A stretch of DNA of 64,000 nt, taken from the NCBI GenBank assembly GCA_003864495.1, contig ML133386.1, positions 1,356,943 to 1,420,942 on the forward strand. The letters run 5' to 3'. The position numbers and the translations under genes are program-made. Within the stretch, counting starts at the first letter, position 1. Every line of letters starts with the position of its first letter. This DNA is from Nemopilema nomurai (lineage: Eukaryota; Cnidaria; Scyphozoa; Rhizostomeae; Rhizostomatidae). A model generated the notes under the pieces. It did no database searches and had not been told where the DNA came from. It worked only from the letters and a program-made list of their open reading frames with translations. Shown here piece by piece: positions 12,231 to 24,443 of this stretch.

Positions 12231-12738
12231 AGAGTGCACATCTTTCAATTTGATTGTTTCCAAAGTGCACATCTTTCAATTTGATTGTTTCCAAAGTGCA
12301 CATCTTTCAATTTGATTGTTTCCAAAGTGCACATCTTTCAATTTGATTGTTTCCAAAGTGCACATCTTTCAATTTGATTGTTTCCAAAGTGCACATCTCT
12401 CAATTTGATTGTTTCCAACGTGCACATCTTTCAATTTGATTGTTTCCAAAGTGCACATCTTTCAATTTGATTGTTTCCAACGTGCAGATCTTTCAATTTG
12501 ATTGTTTCCCAAGTGCACATCTTTCAATTTGATTGTTTCCAAAGTGCACATCTTTCAATTTCATTATTTCCAAAGTGCACATCTTTCAAATTGCACATCT
12601 TTCAAAGTGCACATCTTTCAAAGTGCACATCTTTCAAAGTGCACATCTTTCAAAGTGCACATCTTTCAAAGTGCACATCTTTCAAAGTGCACATCTTTCA
12701 AAGTGCACATCTTTCAAAGTGCACGTCTTTCAAAGTGC
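12231..12738. repeat. Minisatellite: 31-bp units passing into 16-bp units
   Basis: From 12231 to about 12590 a 31-bp unit repeats about 12 times (GTGCACATC at 12234, 12265 and so on). From 12575 to 12738 the period falls to 16 bp, about 10 copies. The 16-bp unit (CAAAGTGCACATCTTT) is the 31-bp unit without a 15-bp internal block. Neither period is a multiple of three, so the open frames crossing it are repeat artefacts. Confidence 0.95.
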
Positions 12739-13333
12739 CAGTTAGGTCCAATCGGAGGCGGCATTGGTAGCTTGGCATGGGATGCAGTCCAAGCAGGAGA
12801 TAATTTTTCACTGCTCAGCTTACTTGCTTTGAAGCACATGTTCCTCTGGCAGCAGAGTCAAGTCAGTCAGGTCTGGTCGTGTCTTGCTGTAAATCTTTTT
12901 AGTTGTCCTCATTTGTATTCCTTTAACCCAGGAAGCATAGGATGGTGTACATAGTTTGGTCGCTAGTATCCAAACCATTACAAAACCTACTGTAGCAGGA
13001 ATTCTTTCAGTTACTCAAGCTCTTGTTAGTTTAATCCGATTTAGTGGGTGGTCATCGTTCAAAAAGACATAACAAGGGAATATTGCAGGGTTGAAAAGAG
13101 GAGAAATTGGCATTACACCATGTTGGAGCTGATAATCTACGGCATAAAAACCCTTCCTACGACCAGCAAGTACTTGCGTGTAAATGGAATAGCAGCAGTA
13201 CGAAGGAAAATGAACCGAAGAAAGTATATTTCGAAGAAGAAGATTATTCCGTGTGATCGTTCTGCTTTTTGCAGAGGCAAGTCTCGGGACAACAACGCAC
13301 AAAAACAGTCCAGTCTCTATCTATTCGCAGCCA
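12739..13333. other. Spacer between two tandem arrays
   Basis: Non-repetitive sequence between the 16-bp and 60-bp arrays. Short overlapping frames on both strands (13015-13377) are not recognised. No gene is supported. Confidence 0.5.
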
Positions 13334-13724
13334 GGTTCGCAAAGCAGCCCGCAACGCGGTTTGCAACATGGTACTGAACGTGGTTCATAACACGGTTCGC
13401 AAAGCAGCCCGCAACGCGGTTTGCAACACGGAACTCAACGTGGTTCATAACACGGTTCGCAAAGCAGCCCGCAACGCGGTTTGCAACACGGAACTCAACG
13501 TGGTTCATAACACGATTCGCAAAGCAGCCCGCAACGCGGTTTGCAACACGGAACTCAACGTGGTTCATAACACGGTTCGCAAAGCAGCCCGCAACGCGGT
13601 TTGCAACACGGAACTCAACGTGGTTTATAACACGGTTCGCAAAGCAGCCCGCAAAGCGGTTTGTAACACGGTACTCAACGTGGTTTATAACACGGTTCGC
13701 AACGTGGTTCATAACACGGTTCGC
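13334..13724. repeat. 60-bp tandem array built of 12-bp subunits
   Basis: About six copies of a unit exactly 60 bp long. Each splits into five 12-bp subunits close to AACRYGGTTYRY, so this is a higher-order repeat. Since 60 is divisible by three, both strands stay open (13269-13748 on plus, 13317-13712 on minus). The plus frame gives a 20-residue repeat RKAARNAVCNTELNVVHNTV. Without signal peptide, splice context or family match, the open frames are best read as by-products of the repeat. Confidence 0.9.
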
Positions 13725-16643
13725 CAGTACGAAAATGCCAGATGTTAAGGCTACACCAATGCAAAATGTCTTCTTTACCCGCTGATTCAGCTAGGGCTTT
13801 TCCGATCACCTTCCCAAATTGGCAAAGACATTACACACACCACCCAGCATAGACCTCGAAAATTGAAATGTGATGCTTATGTCTTAAGAGCCACCATTAA
13901 TAGGGAAAGGAGTTATTCGAACTATGCAACTATTTGCAGAAACGGAAATCAATCAAATTTCTTCTGCTTTTTGAACCAAGGCACATAAAGGAGCCTTTAG
14001 AGAACAAACTTGACCTGCAAATTTAAGCTAGTCATGTTTGTTTAGCTGAAAGTCTGACGTCTGCACGAAATATGCCTTTGTTTCAAAACTTTATCGTATT
14101 GCTTACGTCATCAGTAGGTTTTTTGTTAGAAATTATTGAAACGTGACTCTCTAGTCAGACAGCTTCAAGATTTAGAATATACAATCTAATGAACTGCCCT
14201 GACTTATATATTGTAGAACATTCTAGTAACGAGCAACGAATTTATTTCGACGCTTCTTGTAGAGTTAGCACTTTAACGGAGTGTTTTCACTCTGTTGGTT
14301 TATTCAATGTAAGAACAATAGAGAACATTGCAAATAATATACCATCAACATCGTATAACAGTTCATATGGGATCAGTGCAAAGCAAAAACGATTCTTATT
14401 ACTTGAAAACACTCTATTCATCGACGTCTTCAACAGAAACGCAATGCAAGCCATTTGCACGTTACAGTGTTCTGATTTTAGCACTTGCATACCCTCTCTA
14501 TTGTCTGCTCCTTCACAGCAGTGCTCACACCTGCATGTTGTTTTGGTGCTTTTTCTGTGGCTCGCATGGAAGGGAATAGAATTAAGAGGTAGAAAGGTTC
14601 ATGTATAGCATCACTGACAGCATATTCGCATTTTTAATTGAATTCAATATTCACTAAGACAGGCTGAGGTCTCAACACAGTGGCTAGCATTTCTGAAATA
14701 TGAGAGCAACCCAGAAAGTCGCAATGGATAACATTGTGATTCGCCGGCTCTCTTCACCAGAGACAACCCGGCAAACCTGGCTTCCATATGGTCGCAAGAA
14801 TTGCAAGTGAGGCCAGGGCCGCAGAAATTTGTGATTCGCGATCCCTGCGTATTCAAGGAAACTGCTCTTTCTGTCTGTTGTAACCGTTTAAATTTAGCGA
14901 TCCTAACGCCCGGCACTTATGTACCTTGCTGTGTTGCGTTGGAACCGACGCGAACTATCTGTTCTAGCAGATACCTTGGCGACATGGCCTAAACGTCACA
15001 TATGACAAAAGTTGATAGGAAATCGCCATGGAGGGCAGGGTATTTTGCAATTTCCGACTTTGTGATTTCACATTTACTGCACTGGCAGGGACTCTTTAGG
15101 TAGGAGCTCGCAGATAAAGAAATCAAAGTCCGTCGTCATTATTCATGTTTCATTTAACAGTCTCGCGGATAACAAAATTGCACTGGAAAACATGCCCCTA
15201 GACATGTGACTATGTCTGTCCATATGATTGCGGTATTGAGATCCTGCTGTATAGGCCCAAATGGTTAATGTGTTCAATTATCTGGCGGGTTTAAGAATGA
15301 AGGATGTACAAGCATGACATTTATGGATCACATTGAACTTTTTGTCCCTTGCTTGTTTCGTTTCATGATTTTATAGTTAGCTTTGAGGAAAGTGTCCCAA
15401 AAACGTGATCACAAGAGCGGACATGGGAACTCCCTCTTATAATTCACAAGATAGCTTTTGAGTCACGCTCTAGTCGAAAACACATGAAAATATTTTGTAC
15501 ACTACAGTTGAACTACAGTAGACGTTATACTTGTGATGTAAATAGGACTAAAATGATCGTCACCTGCTTCAATGAAAATGAAACAAAATGAAGTATGATG
15601 TTCAAGAAGTATGAAGCAATAGCAGGCTTTCTCGAAGTGGTGGAGCCCGTGAAAAGCCCATTATTAAAGCCCATTATTAATAACGGATTAATTCACAACT
15701 TTGGCAAACGCAAGGGTTCCTTATTATCCATTTCCTCTTGATGCTCCCCCTCCTTGTGTTATAAACTCCTTGTCACATGCTTTTGCGCTTCTTAGATTGC
15801 CTTGACAAGTATAGTTATGTTACTTATGTGTTTGTTGGGAGCCACGGTTTGCGAGTTACAAGCCTGCATTTGCTTGGCAGCAATCCCATGGGCCACAAAC
15901 TACGAATCTAAAGACAATTAACACACTTATCATGTTGAGTTCGTGTGTGTGGCCCAAGAATGATTTCAGTGTGGGAGCACTGACTGAATTAGACCATGAA
16001 GGCAATCCCATGCCAAGAGATCGCATTATGCCAGTCTTCTGAACACATTCAGTAACTTTGATTTGATGTGTTTTTGAATAATGAAGCCCGTTGAAGGCAG
16101 AATCACGTGGAGAAGAAGCACTTCAAAGTACATGATTAAAATGAAATCACATTGTCCGTAGGAAAAGCAGAGAGGCGCCGAACGGCTGGAGGATCATTTC
16201 GGGCTTGTGGTAGAAGCGAATCAAATGGTGGAAAAAGGTCAACGCGGCTCAACTTCCATGAACCAAACACTGTGTTGGAAGTGGAGTTTCGTTTCCTCTC
16301 TATTTTAAGGACCCATGCCCCGAAGTGATTTGTGATAATTGTGTCGCTTGCTGCTTTCAAATTCGTTAATACTGATTATTGGCAAAATTACAAGGAAAAA
16401 CAAATATTGTGCGGCTAGGGCTTGATTTAAGAAAAGCTGAAGCTTCATGAATAATCTCAGTTATTCTGACTTCATCCTCAAGCATGACATCTATAAGAAA
16501 CATGACCAATTAACGATGGCAAAATTTAGAAAAATGGGAGGAAATGCCGAGGAGGGCTGTCATCAAATGATGGTTGCGATTCAGCGTATAATCGCACGGA
16601 TGAAAAGGTGATGTGAAGAGCAATGGCACGAACGCTACACGAA
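13725..16643. other. Intergenic DNA, nothing recognised
   Basis: The longest frame (14189-14608, +) looks like random translation, and an antisense frame overlaps it. No RNA gene, inverted repeat or tandem array was found across this 2.9 kb. Confidence 0.5.
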
Positions 16644-17278
16644 TAGTTTGAAAAAGCCTAGTTTGAATCTTGCTTAGTTTGAAAAAGCCTAGTTTGAATC
16701 TTGCATAGTTTGAAAAAGCCTAGTTTGAATCTTGCATAGTTTGGAAAAGCCTAGTTTGAATCTTGCTTAGTTTGAAAAAGCCTAGTTTGAATCTTGCATA
16801 GTTTGAAAAAGCCTAGTTTGAATCTTGCATAGTTTGAAAAAGCCTAGTTTGAATCTTGCATAGTTTGGAAAAGCCTAGTTTGAATCTTGCTTAGTTTGAA
16901 AAAGCCTAGTTTGAATCTTGCATAGTTTGGAAAAGCCTAGTTTGAATCTTGCTTAGTTTGGAAAAGCCTAGTTTGAATCTTGCTTAGTTTGAAAAAGCCT
17001 AGTTTGAATCTTGCATAGTTTGGAAAAGCCTAGTTTGAATCTTGCTTAGTTTGAAAAAGCCTAGTTTGAATCTTGCTTAGTTTGAAAAAGCCTAGTTTGA
17101 ATCTTGCATAGTTTGGAAAAGCCTAGTTTGAATCTTGCTTAGTTTGAAAAAGCCTAGTTTGAATCTTGCTTAGTTTGGAAAAGCCTAGTTTGAATCTTGC
17201 TTAGTTTGAAAAAGCCTAGTTTGAATCTTGCATAGTTTGAAAAAGCCTAGTTTGAATCTTGCTTAGTTTGAAAAAAGC
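16644..17278. repeat. 31-bp tandem array, 21 copies with two variable sites
   Basis: TAGTTTG recurs every 31 bp from 16644 to 17264. Copies are nearly identical and differ almost only at two positions: CTTAG or CATAG at the unit start, and GAAAAAG or GGAAAAG after TTTG. The low divergence suggests recent expansion or homogenisation. The unit is unrelated in sequence to the 31-bp array at 12231. No open frame spans it. Confidence 0.95.
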
Positions 17279-17626
17279 CGTCTTTTGGCTACATCGAAGC
17301 TCGTGGCGATCTACCTTTCGATTGCGACAAATTTTGCTCCAAATTGAAGCGGTTAGGGACAATGGGATGGCGTATATGCATGGGAGACACCAATTGAATG
17401 GCACACAATTCATTCAGGCTGTCATGAATGAATCGGAAGTAAACAGTGATGAATCCATGATGTAAAATGATCGGATACTTCTTGTCAGCCAGCATTCATC
17501 CTAGCAAGCCCGCCCCACTTATTGTTTATTCGATGACGCACCCGCTTTCAATCGTAACTGAGTACTATCGTCATATTATCATCATGCGTACGAATCCTAG
17601 CGCACAACCGTAACAGGGTGTTAAGG
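17279..17626. other. Spacer, nothing recognised
   Basis: Short non-coding stretch between the 31-bp array and the left end of the inverted-repeat element at 17627. Confidence 0.5.
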
Positions 17627-18164
17627 TTGTTTTACACTAGGCGGAATGCTTCGGAGGAAGCGGAATATTTCGCCTAAGCGCATGCGTAGAAAAGTTTTGA
17701 AGGTGTGTGTTGGCGGAATATTTCCGTGGCTGAAAAGTAGAAGCCTTTCAAACTTTTCCGCCGCGAAATTCTGATACTGGCTCTTAATCAACCAACTCAA
17801 TGAAGGCTTGCCAATATGGCTACACAACCCATATGTTTAGAAAAGGGATGCTCTTTTAAATTTAATACAGGAAGCTGCTGTCGAGGGAAATGATCAACTA
17901 TCATCGTTGCTGTCAGAACTGAGTCCCGATTTGATAAAAATTGTCGATATAGAAGGGTTGGTGGGAGTTTCTACTGCTACCAGTAACGAAGCATTCGACA
18001 AACAACGTAAAGCATTAACAACAAATTCGATTTTAGCAGTAACAGTCTTCTCCGATCAAAAGTAGCCATATTTGTCGATCTACTTTCGATACACACTACG
18101 CGTAGCGATATCGTCACGAGATCGTCACCATTCCGCGCGGAAATTTCCGCCCAGTGTAAAATAA
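17627..18164. mobile_element. Non-autonomous inverted-repeat element (538 bp)
   Basis: Both ends carry TTRTTTTACACTRGGCGGAA in inverted orientation (17627-17646 and 18145-18164). Each end continues into short GGCGGAAA/TTTCCGCC-like palindromes. Flanks GTTAAGG (17620-17626) and GCTTAGG (18165-18171) agree at 5 of 7 bases, so the duplication is decayed or this is not the true boundary. There is no transposase. A coding-like stretch runs from about 17874 to TAG at 18063 (+) and may be a captured or relict exon. The element ends 186 bp before the ShK gene start codon. Confidence 0.7.
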
Positions 18165-18350
18165 GCTTAGGTGATTGGTGGCTTTTCGGCTTTGCCAAAT
18201 ATGGCAAATTGGCCATAAAGAGCAGAGTGAGTTATCCCCGGAATGGAGGGAGCGAAGATTTAAAAGCGGCGAGCAATTGCAAAAGGCCAGTCCGCAGAAG
18301 AACTCGAGTTGACACAGGATACCTTGACCAGTTAGTCTTGCACAGTGAAA

Positions 18351-21300
18351 ATGAAGCTGATCTTCGCAGTTGTAATCGGAGCAGTACTCCACTGTTTACA
18401 CGGTGCGGCCATTGATGATCTGGAGAGTGAATTCGACAAGATCGAGAAAGGTTAGTTCATTCTGTCTTCGACGTGTAGCTTGACGCTGAATAAGCCAGCC
18501 GGGTGGGATTCGTACATCATGCCACTCGCTTGTAGCTGATCAAATCGCAGGACGCATGGCCAGTCGCTAGCCGCCCCCTAATAACATTAGTTACATTTGC
18601 ACTCCGGGTAGGGGGACAAAACGAACCATTGTACTCAGTCAGCATGGCGGCCCAACTGTATAAAATACCGGGGATACTCGCTTGTTGTTACGTTTTTTCA
18701 TGTTTGATCTGTAATCAAGTCTTTAAAATCATTTGGGTCCGGCAAACAATCTTGACACCCTAACGTTCACTCGAGGCTTCAGCTCTCGTGCAAATGTCTC
18801 AAGGCTATGTCGCTTTGATGATAATCTCCTGGTCGGTACAAGTCAAGCAATTTCGACTGGTCGTTGCAGTCATGGATAGACTTCATTAGCGTGGCACTTA
18901 TAGCCATAACCAAGATAAAATAACTAACCCCACAATCATATTCAGAAATTTCTATCTTGAAATTTGCAATTATTTTCAACCGATTCTTTGCGAGTGAAAT
19001 TTCTTTCATTGAGCTTGCCTTAAGGTTACGGTAAACGTTTCTGGACGAAAACATCCATTTTTCGATTACTTCATATTCTGATAGCCGAATTAATAAGGTA
19101 CATAATGATACCATGTTTGAAGCTAGAAGAAGATTGAAAATGGCGAAAATTCCGTATAAACGAAGGTTTCCATAATTTTCTTATCAAAGTTTCTAGCAGC
19201 GGGTTTCAAATCCCTCGACCTGTTAAGCCGATTATCCTTGTTCTGCTTCCTGTGGTTTGTGTATGGCACATCCATGGGTTGTTGTGCTTATTTAAAGACG
19301 CTAATTGATATGAAAGCCTAAACTACTTGACCCGGATTACATTGTTGGTAATATGATCCCGATGTGTATCATCGCAAGTGCAATCAGTAAAATCCCGTTT
19401 TCTCCGGACTCGAAATTCCTCTACATACAGGTACGAAAAAGCTATTTTGTACCCAAGGAACCAATCGAATGGCTCAAAAATTTGCACACGACCAGGGCAG
19501 ATGTTGGGCAAACAAACTGTGTCTCAAAATCTTTTTATTTGCTCTGGTCCGTCATTTATACCCAAATACAGCTGTGGAAGGGTGGAAAAATTGTTTCCCA
19601 ATTTTTGACATGGTATAGTTTCAAGATGAGGAGAAATTTAAAAAATCACAGACACTGTTTTGTAGATTAGTATCTGCACTTCCAGCTGGTATAAGTCAGA
19701 TTTTGTTACCTCAATCGCAAGGGTACAGAATAGCTTTTGAAGGTGGTACACATTTTGAGCAATAAATTCGCATGGAAAATAACATTTAACATTATTTGCC
19801 AATAATTTTGATCTGGCTAGATACGCCATAATCTTGTGCATAAAATGATATATAGTTTACCCAGATTCCTTGATTAGTTTGGCCTTTAGGAAGGAAAAAC
19901 CAATTTTGGTGTTCAAAACGTTTACCGTAACCTTAAAAACAGGCTTCTGGTATAGCCCGGCTGAGTAAGTTAAACGTCCAATCGATCAGTGATAAAGTCT
20001 TTACAAAGGTCAAGAAGATAAATAATTCTTTTGAAAGATAGCATCCAGAGTTAACGAGCACGAATTGAAATTCTCCATCCGCGAAACACTCTAATCGCTG
20101 ATGGTTGGCTTCAGTCGCGCTGACTGTCTGCAACCACGGCTGAAAAGGTTTATGACTTCAAGATTGGGGAGTTGAATGGAAGAACAAAGAGAGACAAGAT
20201 GGCTAAAATTGTTTAGGCAATCAACAATTAGCGCGTTTCCTCCCTTGAACCGATTGTTCATTTTGTTTCATGGGTGTAGAAAAGCCGTTGGCTATCCAGT
20301 GGCCAAAATCTAGTGCCGCCCAAGTTTGCTTGAGATGGCGTAGTTACCCACAAAAGAACCAAAATATCCTAAAAATGCCCCTTTGAGTCTTTTTGAGAAT
20401 TTAGCGTCCTTTTGAGCATTCAACATGCAAATTCCATTCTTAAAACGCCTGTTCACGTTCATGACAAGTTTGACAGCTATGCATTCTGGGAGCAGCAATG
20501 GAGCCTTTTAGCAAGTTAACAACGCACTTACGACGCAATTCCAAATGCATTTATAATGTTTAACACTGTTCCGGCAAGAAAGTGCATACAGACCGGGCGA
20601 AAGCCAGGCAATGGACCGGGTCGGAATCGACGGGAAGTTGGGTTGAAGAGTTGGGAAGTTGGCTGATATCTGCCCTCGGTGACACTGGGTGCAAAATAGT
20701 CGCTGCCCGCAAACCCGACAAGGCATGCAACCGTAGCAACAAGGCTTGACAGGCTCCTGAAGGCTCCAGAGCACAATTTAAATCTCCACTTTCTTTTTTC
20801 GCATTAAGGCAATGTTCCGTGTCGTATCAGCTTCAATCATCGGGTTTTGTGAAGCATCCCGCATTCCGTGGTCTTTCAGCGACTCGAAGTCAGATTTGCT
20901 AACAGATATTCTCCACAAATCATTTCAAATCCTAGAGCATTATGAATCCAAGATAAGAACACTTTATCGCGGTTGAATTTCTCGGGTTTAAAACAGGCAA
21001 GTGACTCGATGTACTAAAGTTAGTACTGCTCTTTTGGGAGGCGTCTAGCAATTGGCAATCGTACGCATTATGAAACAATTTACCCAGAATTGCAAGCGTT
21101 TCACCCGTCTATTGCTAACAGGTTGCGTTTAGTTGCGTTGTACTGTAGTACTTCCGCCCGAAAACGCGCTAATAATGCACTTAAGGTGAGCCCACACAGC
21201 ATTAGAGGATAACATTTTAATTCATGCTTTTTTACCTAGATTTGGCAGCGAACGACCTTGAGAAGGAGCGTGAGTAAAACAAACTCATTTTTTCATGTCT

Positions 21301-24300
21301 GATAAAAGTTGATCCCGAGCGACACATGATCTCAAGTCAGCAAAATCCCGATAGCCTGTTTTAAAAAATCACTTTTATTGAATTTCAGTGATTGGTAAAG
21401 AATATAAACTGTACAATAATGAAGCACCAACTTCTTTGAATAAATGGTGCCTTCGTAAAATGACAACAATCTTTGAAATTAGAAGGGTATAAATTTCGAA
21501 AATATTGCTTGGGTTTTGCTACCCTAGGTACCAGACTCACAGGGTAGGGTTTGGCTCTCTCCAAAGGTGTAAAAAACGTGCCCCTTCTTTTCTAGTGGAT
21601 GCACATATCAAAATTAATTCGTTTGAAATATCTCTTCCAAGCCACTCGAAAACAGTCTCTACATCTTGGCACCTAATTCTCTTCTACGCTGCCCAATTTC
21701 GAGTGAAAACAAAACTCCACATCTCACTATAGCATTTATTGTTCTCAATTGTTCTGTCATTGTAATCGCTCCACAACTTACAGTTCTAGGATGGAAGGTT
21801 CCAGAATGGGTGAAAAGGGAAGAGGAGCAACATGCATCTAATTCGGCAATCGAAGTGAAAGGTATAGTTTGGTATGATCTATATTATCGTAATCTTCCTT
21901 TTTATTGGAAATGACTGTTCAGAAATTAGAGTTAAAAGTCTTGAATTATTATTCTTTTTTGCTACAGATGCCAGCCACCAAGCGAACTCTGTCGAGTCGC
22001 AGCTGGAAGATCTTCTTAAGACATCAGGTGAGTCTGTTATCTCAATAATCCATCAATTTTGTTGCTAACGTGTCATTTTTTGCTTATAATTTGTTGCAGC
22101 ATCCAATGGTCAATTCGCGAACATCCGACAAGCACATTGCGTTAATGTCTCCGGCTATTCAAGCTCTGTCTACTACTTTTGAATGTTTTAGACCTGAAAG
22201 CTACCAAAAAGGAAAGTGATGCAAAGTCAGAGCTGCACAATAAATTGGCCGCTTTTGAAAAAACTGGCACCGTCGACAAAGGTAAACCAAATATGCTCGA
22301 TCACATTTTTTATGAATTCGCGTTCAGCCTTTCTTTGTTGTGGCATCTTCCACTTATGCGAGAAGCTGTTCTTGAGAATTCAAATCACTAAATTTCAGAT
22401 GCACTCATAAAAGCAATCGCTCATTACCTGAAGAAGGATGACCAAGAAGCAGATGTCCCATCTGAAGATAGTGGTATGATGATATTATCATCTTGTAAAG
22501 TCTGATATTTTACTTTCCAATGTCTACTTCATGTTCACTTTACTTTTCGAGCAAACTGGCTATGATAGTTCTAGCAAGTCCTTCTCATTCTATAGAGCCA
22601 ATCATGTTACCCTAATTTCGATGTTTACGCCAATCATGTTGGTTTTTTGTCCAGGTTTTAGCCAATCATCTTGTCCGACTATGCACGGATTTTGCTATAA
22701 TTTATTGAAGATGCATTTGTTTTCTTTCAAGGCAAATGCAAGGATGTACGTAAAAACTGCAAGTTCTTGGCACAGAAGGGGTACTGCGGTTCCCACAAGG
22801 CTGCCATGGAAGAAAATTGTGCCAAAACATGCGAATTTTGTGGTAAGTAGATGAAAGTTGTAGAATCATAATTCACGACAACGTTTGAAGTTGCACTTCA
22901 CTCCAGCGCTATACTGCTTTAAATGGGCAAATGTCGTCAACTTCTCTTACTGACATTGCACAGTGTGAAGCAATCCAATGCAACATGCCTATGAAATAGT
23001 AATGCTAATTTTGTACAATTTGTTTAATTTCTTTACAGTTGAGTGCTCAAACATCGCTGGAGATAAATGCGTTGCATTTCAAAGCCGTGGTCTCTGTAAA
23101 TCAAAGGCCTACGAAGCCAGACTGAAGCACTTCTGCTTCAAGCAGTGTGGCTATTGCAGTGAGTGCTGGTTTGATTGGGCTAATCGACGCAGTCTCGTTA
23201 TCGATCTCTTTCCGTTGCCTCGCTGTCAATCAATTAACGTTTCATTTAGCTTTTCAGAAGCTTTTTTCGAGCTGTGGGTCAAGGGAGACCCGTGGGGTAT
23301 TCTGTTTAAAATTCTTCTGAACTTCGTCATATCAGCGTTCAAGGCTTTTTACGAAGTTGATGAAACACGAGTACCATTCTGATGCTATCATGCGGCATGA
23401 ATGCAATCTGCAAATTTTCATTTATTAGTAAGTAACTTGACAGCATGGAATCCCAATATTAAATATAGAAGATTTGTTGTCCCTAAAGTTAATTGGTTTG
23501 TCTTTTCTTTATAAAGAGACCCCATCCCCTCCAATGTGTGCCACAACAAAGCATGGATGCTGCTGGGACAAGACAACCGCCCTGATAGACAAAGTTGGCA
23601 GCAATTGTCCAAGTGAGTACACCTCTTCTTTGCACGTGACTTCAACACTTGTGCTAATCGCAAATACTATTCTGCACAAAAATGCATTTAATTTTAATTG
23701 AGGCACCGCATGGCATATCATTCGACAAGCATCTGGAACTTTAGCGTCTGCGTCAGAACGAGGCTTGAAGTAAACATGTTTACACTGCATTCGCGTGTGC
23801 GTTCTGTTTGCGTTTTCTATTTACGTTTTATCAATGTTGCCGTTCTTGCAGAGCATTCACCATACAAACTTCTTATTCGCAAATTTCAGAATGCAAAGAC
23901 AGGTTCGTTTATGTATGCGATCGATTCAGAGAGGACTGCGCCAAAGACAGTAGGGCTGGATCTTTCATGAGGAAGGCGTGTCCTAAGAGCTGTGGATCCT
24001 GCGGTAATTCTAGTCTTTACAATTGCGTGGTTTATTTCTTTGCTTGTTGCAACCTTGCATCCGGTGAAGGAGTGCTATGTGTTTATCTGATTAACAAAGC
24101 TGCCTCGCCAGCATACATGCCTTCAATTAGCTTCCTTTTACTTGCCGTGGAATGGTGGCTGAATTTTGACTTTCGATTCGCAGGTGATAAATGCAAAGAC
24201 ATGGTGGAATGGGCCGACCAATGTCCCTATTACTCCAAAACAGGAATATGCAAGAACAATCCACATGGCATGAAAGTTCTCTGCGAAAAGACCTGTGGCT

Positions 24301-24308
24301 TCTGCTGA
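18351..24308 (+). CDS. Secreted four-ShK-domain protein, 11 exons, 330 aa
   Basis: Exons: 18351-18450, 21240-21269, 21790-21861, 21968-22027, 22192-22281, 22399-22473, 22732-22842, 23039-23158, 23517-23612, 23890-24003, 24184-24308 (TGA at 24306). Every intron is phase 1. Exon 1 encodes a hydrophobic signal peptide (about residues 1-19). Exons 2-6 encode a charged, helix-prone region without cysteines. ShK domains, each with six cysteines on one exon, occupy about residues 143-179, 180-219, 252-289 and 290-330. Between the second and third, exon 9 encodes a short module with a G-C-C-W-D core like the cysteine module seen in papilin-type extracellular proteins. ShK folds occur both in potassium-channel toxins and in ordinary extracellular or matrix proteins; the multi-domain layout with a long linker does not by itself indicate venom. 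Intron 1 is 2.8 kb and holds a TTAA-flanked element. Confidence 0.9.
19024..19932. mobile_element. TTAA-flanked non-autonomous element (909 bp)
   Basis: Perfect 17-bp terminal inverted repeats, GGTTACGGTAAACGTTT at the left and its complement at the right, are flanked by TTAA at 19020-19023 and 19933-19936. TTAA targets are used by piggyBac and Kolobok families. No transposase frame is present. It lies inside intron 1 of the ShK gene. A related end may occur at about 34608-34625. Confidence 0.85.
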
Positions 24309-24443
24309 AAATAACTTGCTGCAAATAGAATTATAGGACGGATTAATAGAGAAATGCCTACTTTTTAATTTGTTGGTGAACTGGCAATTTGAAATAGAGA
24401 CCAATCCTACAGCTAGCGCTACAATGAGAGGGCCTTTGTAACA
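24309..24443. other. 3' flank of the ShK gene
   Basis: Only 135 bp separate the ShK stop codon from the duplication that flanks the hAT element. No AATAAA was seen, so the hAT insertion may lie in the 3' UTR or provide the polyadenylation site. Confidence 0.5.

Noticed and set aside
12471..12954. Cys/Ser/His-rich repeat protein in three frames
   Set aside because: The same repeat is open in all three frames because its period is not divisible by three, which is the behaviour of a minisatellite, not of a gene.
13269..13748. Repeat-protein gene from the 60-bp array
   Set aside because: Both strands are equally open, the start lies in non-repeat sequence without promoter or splice context, and there is no family match. 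Kept only as a repeat feature.
14189..14608. 139-codon plus-strand frame
   Set aside because: Translation looks random, and there is no homology or splice context.
16644..17278. CRISPR-like array of 31-bp repeats
   Set aside because: Units are contiguous with no unique spacers, and the surrounding genes are animal. It is a minisatellite.
22101..22191. Extra exon of the ShK gene after TTGCAG at 22100
   Set aside because: In the required phase it reaches a stop (TGA) within about 25 codons. The acceptor at 22191 gives a clean phase-1 exon.
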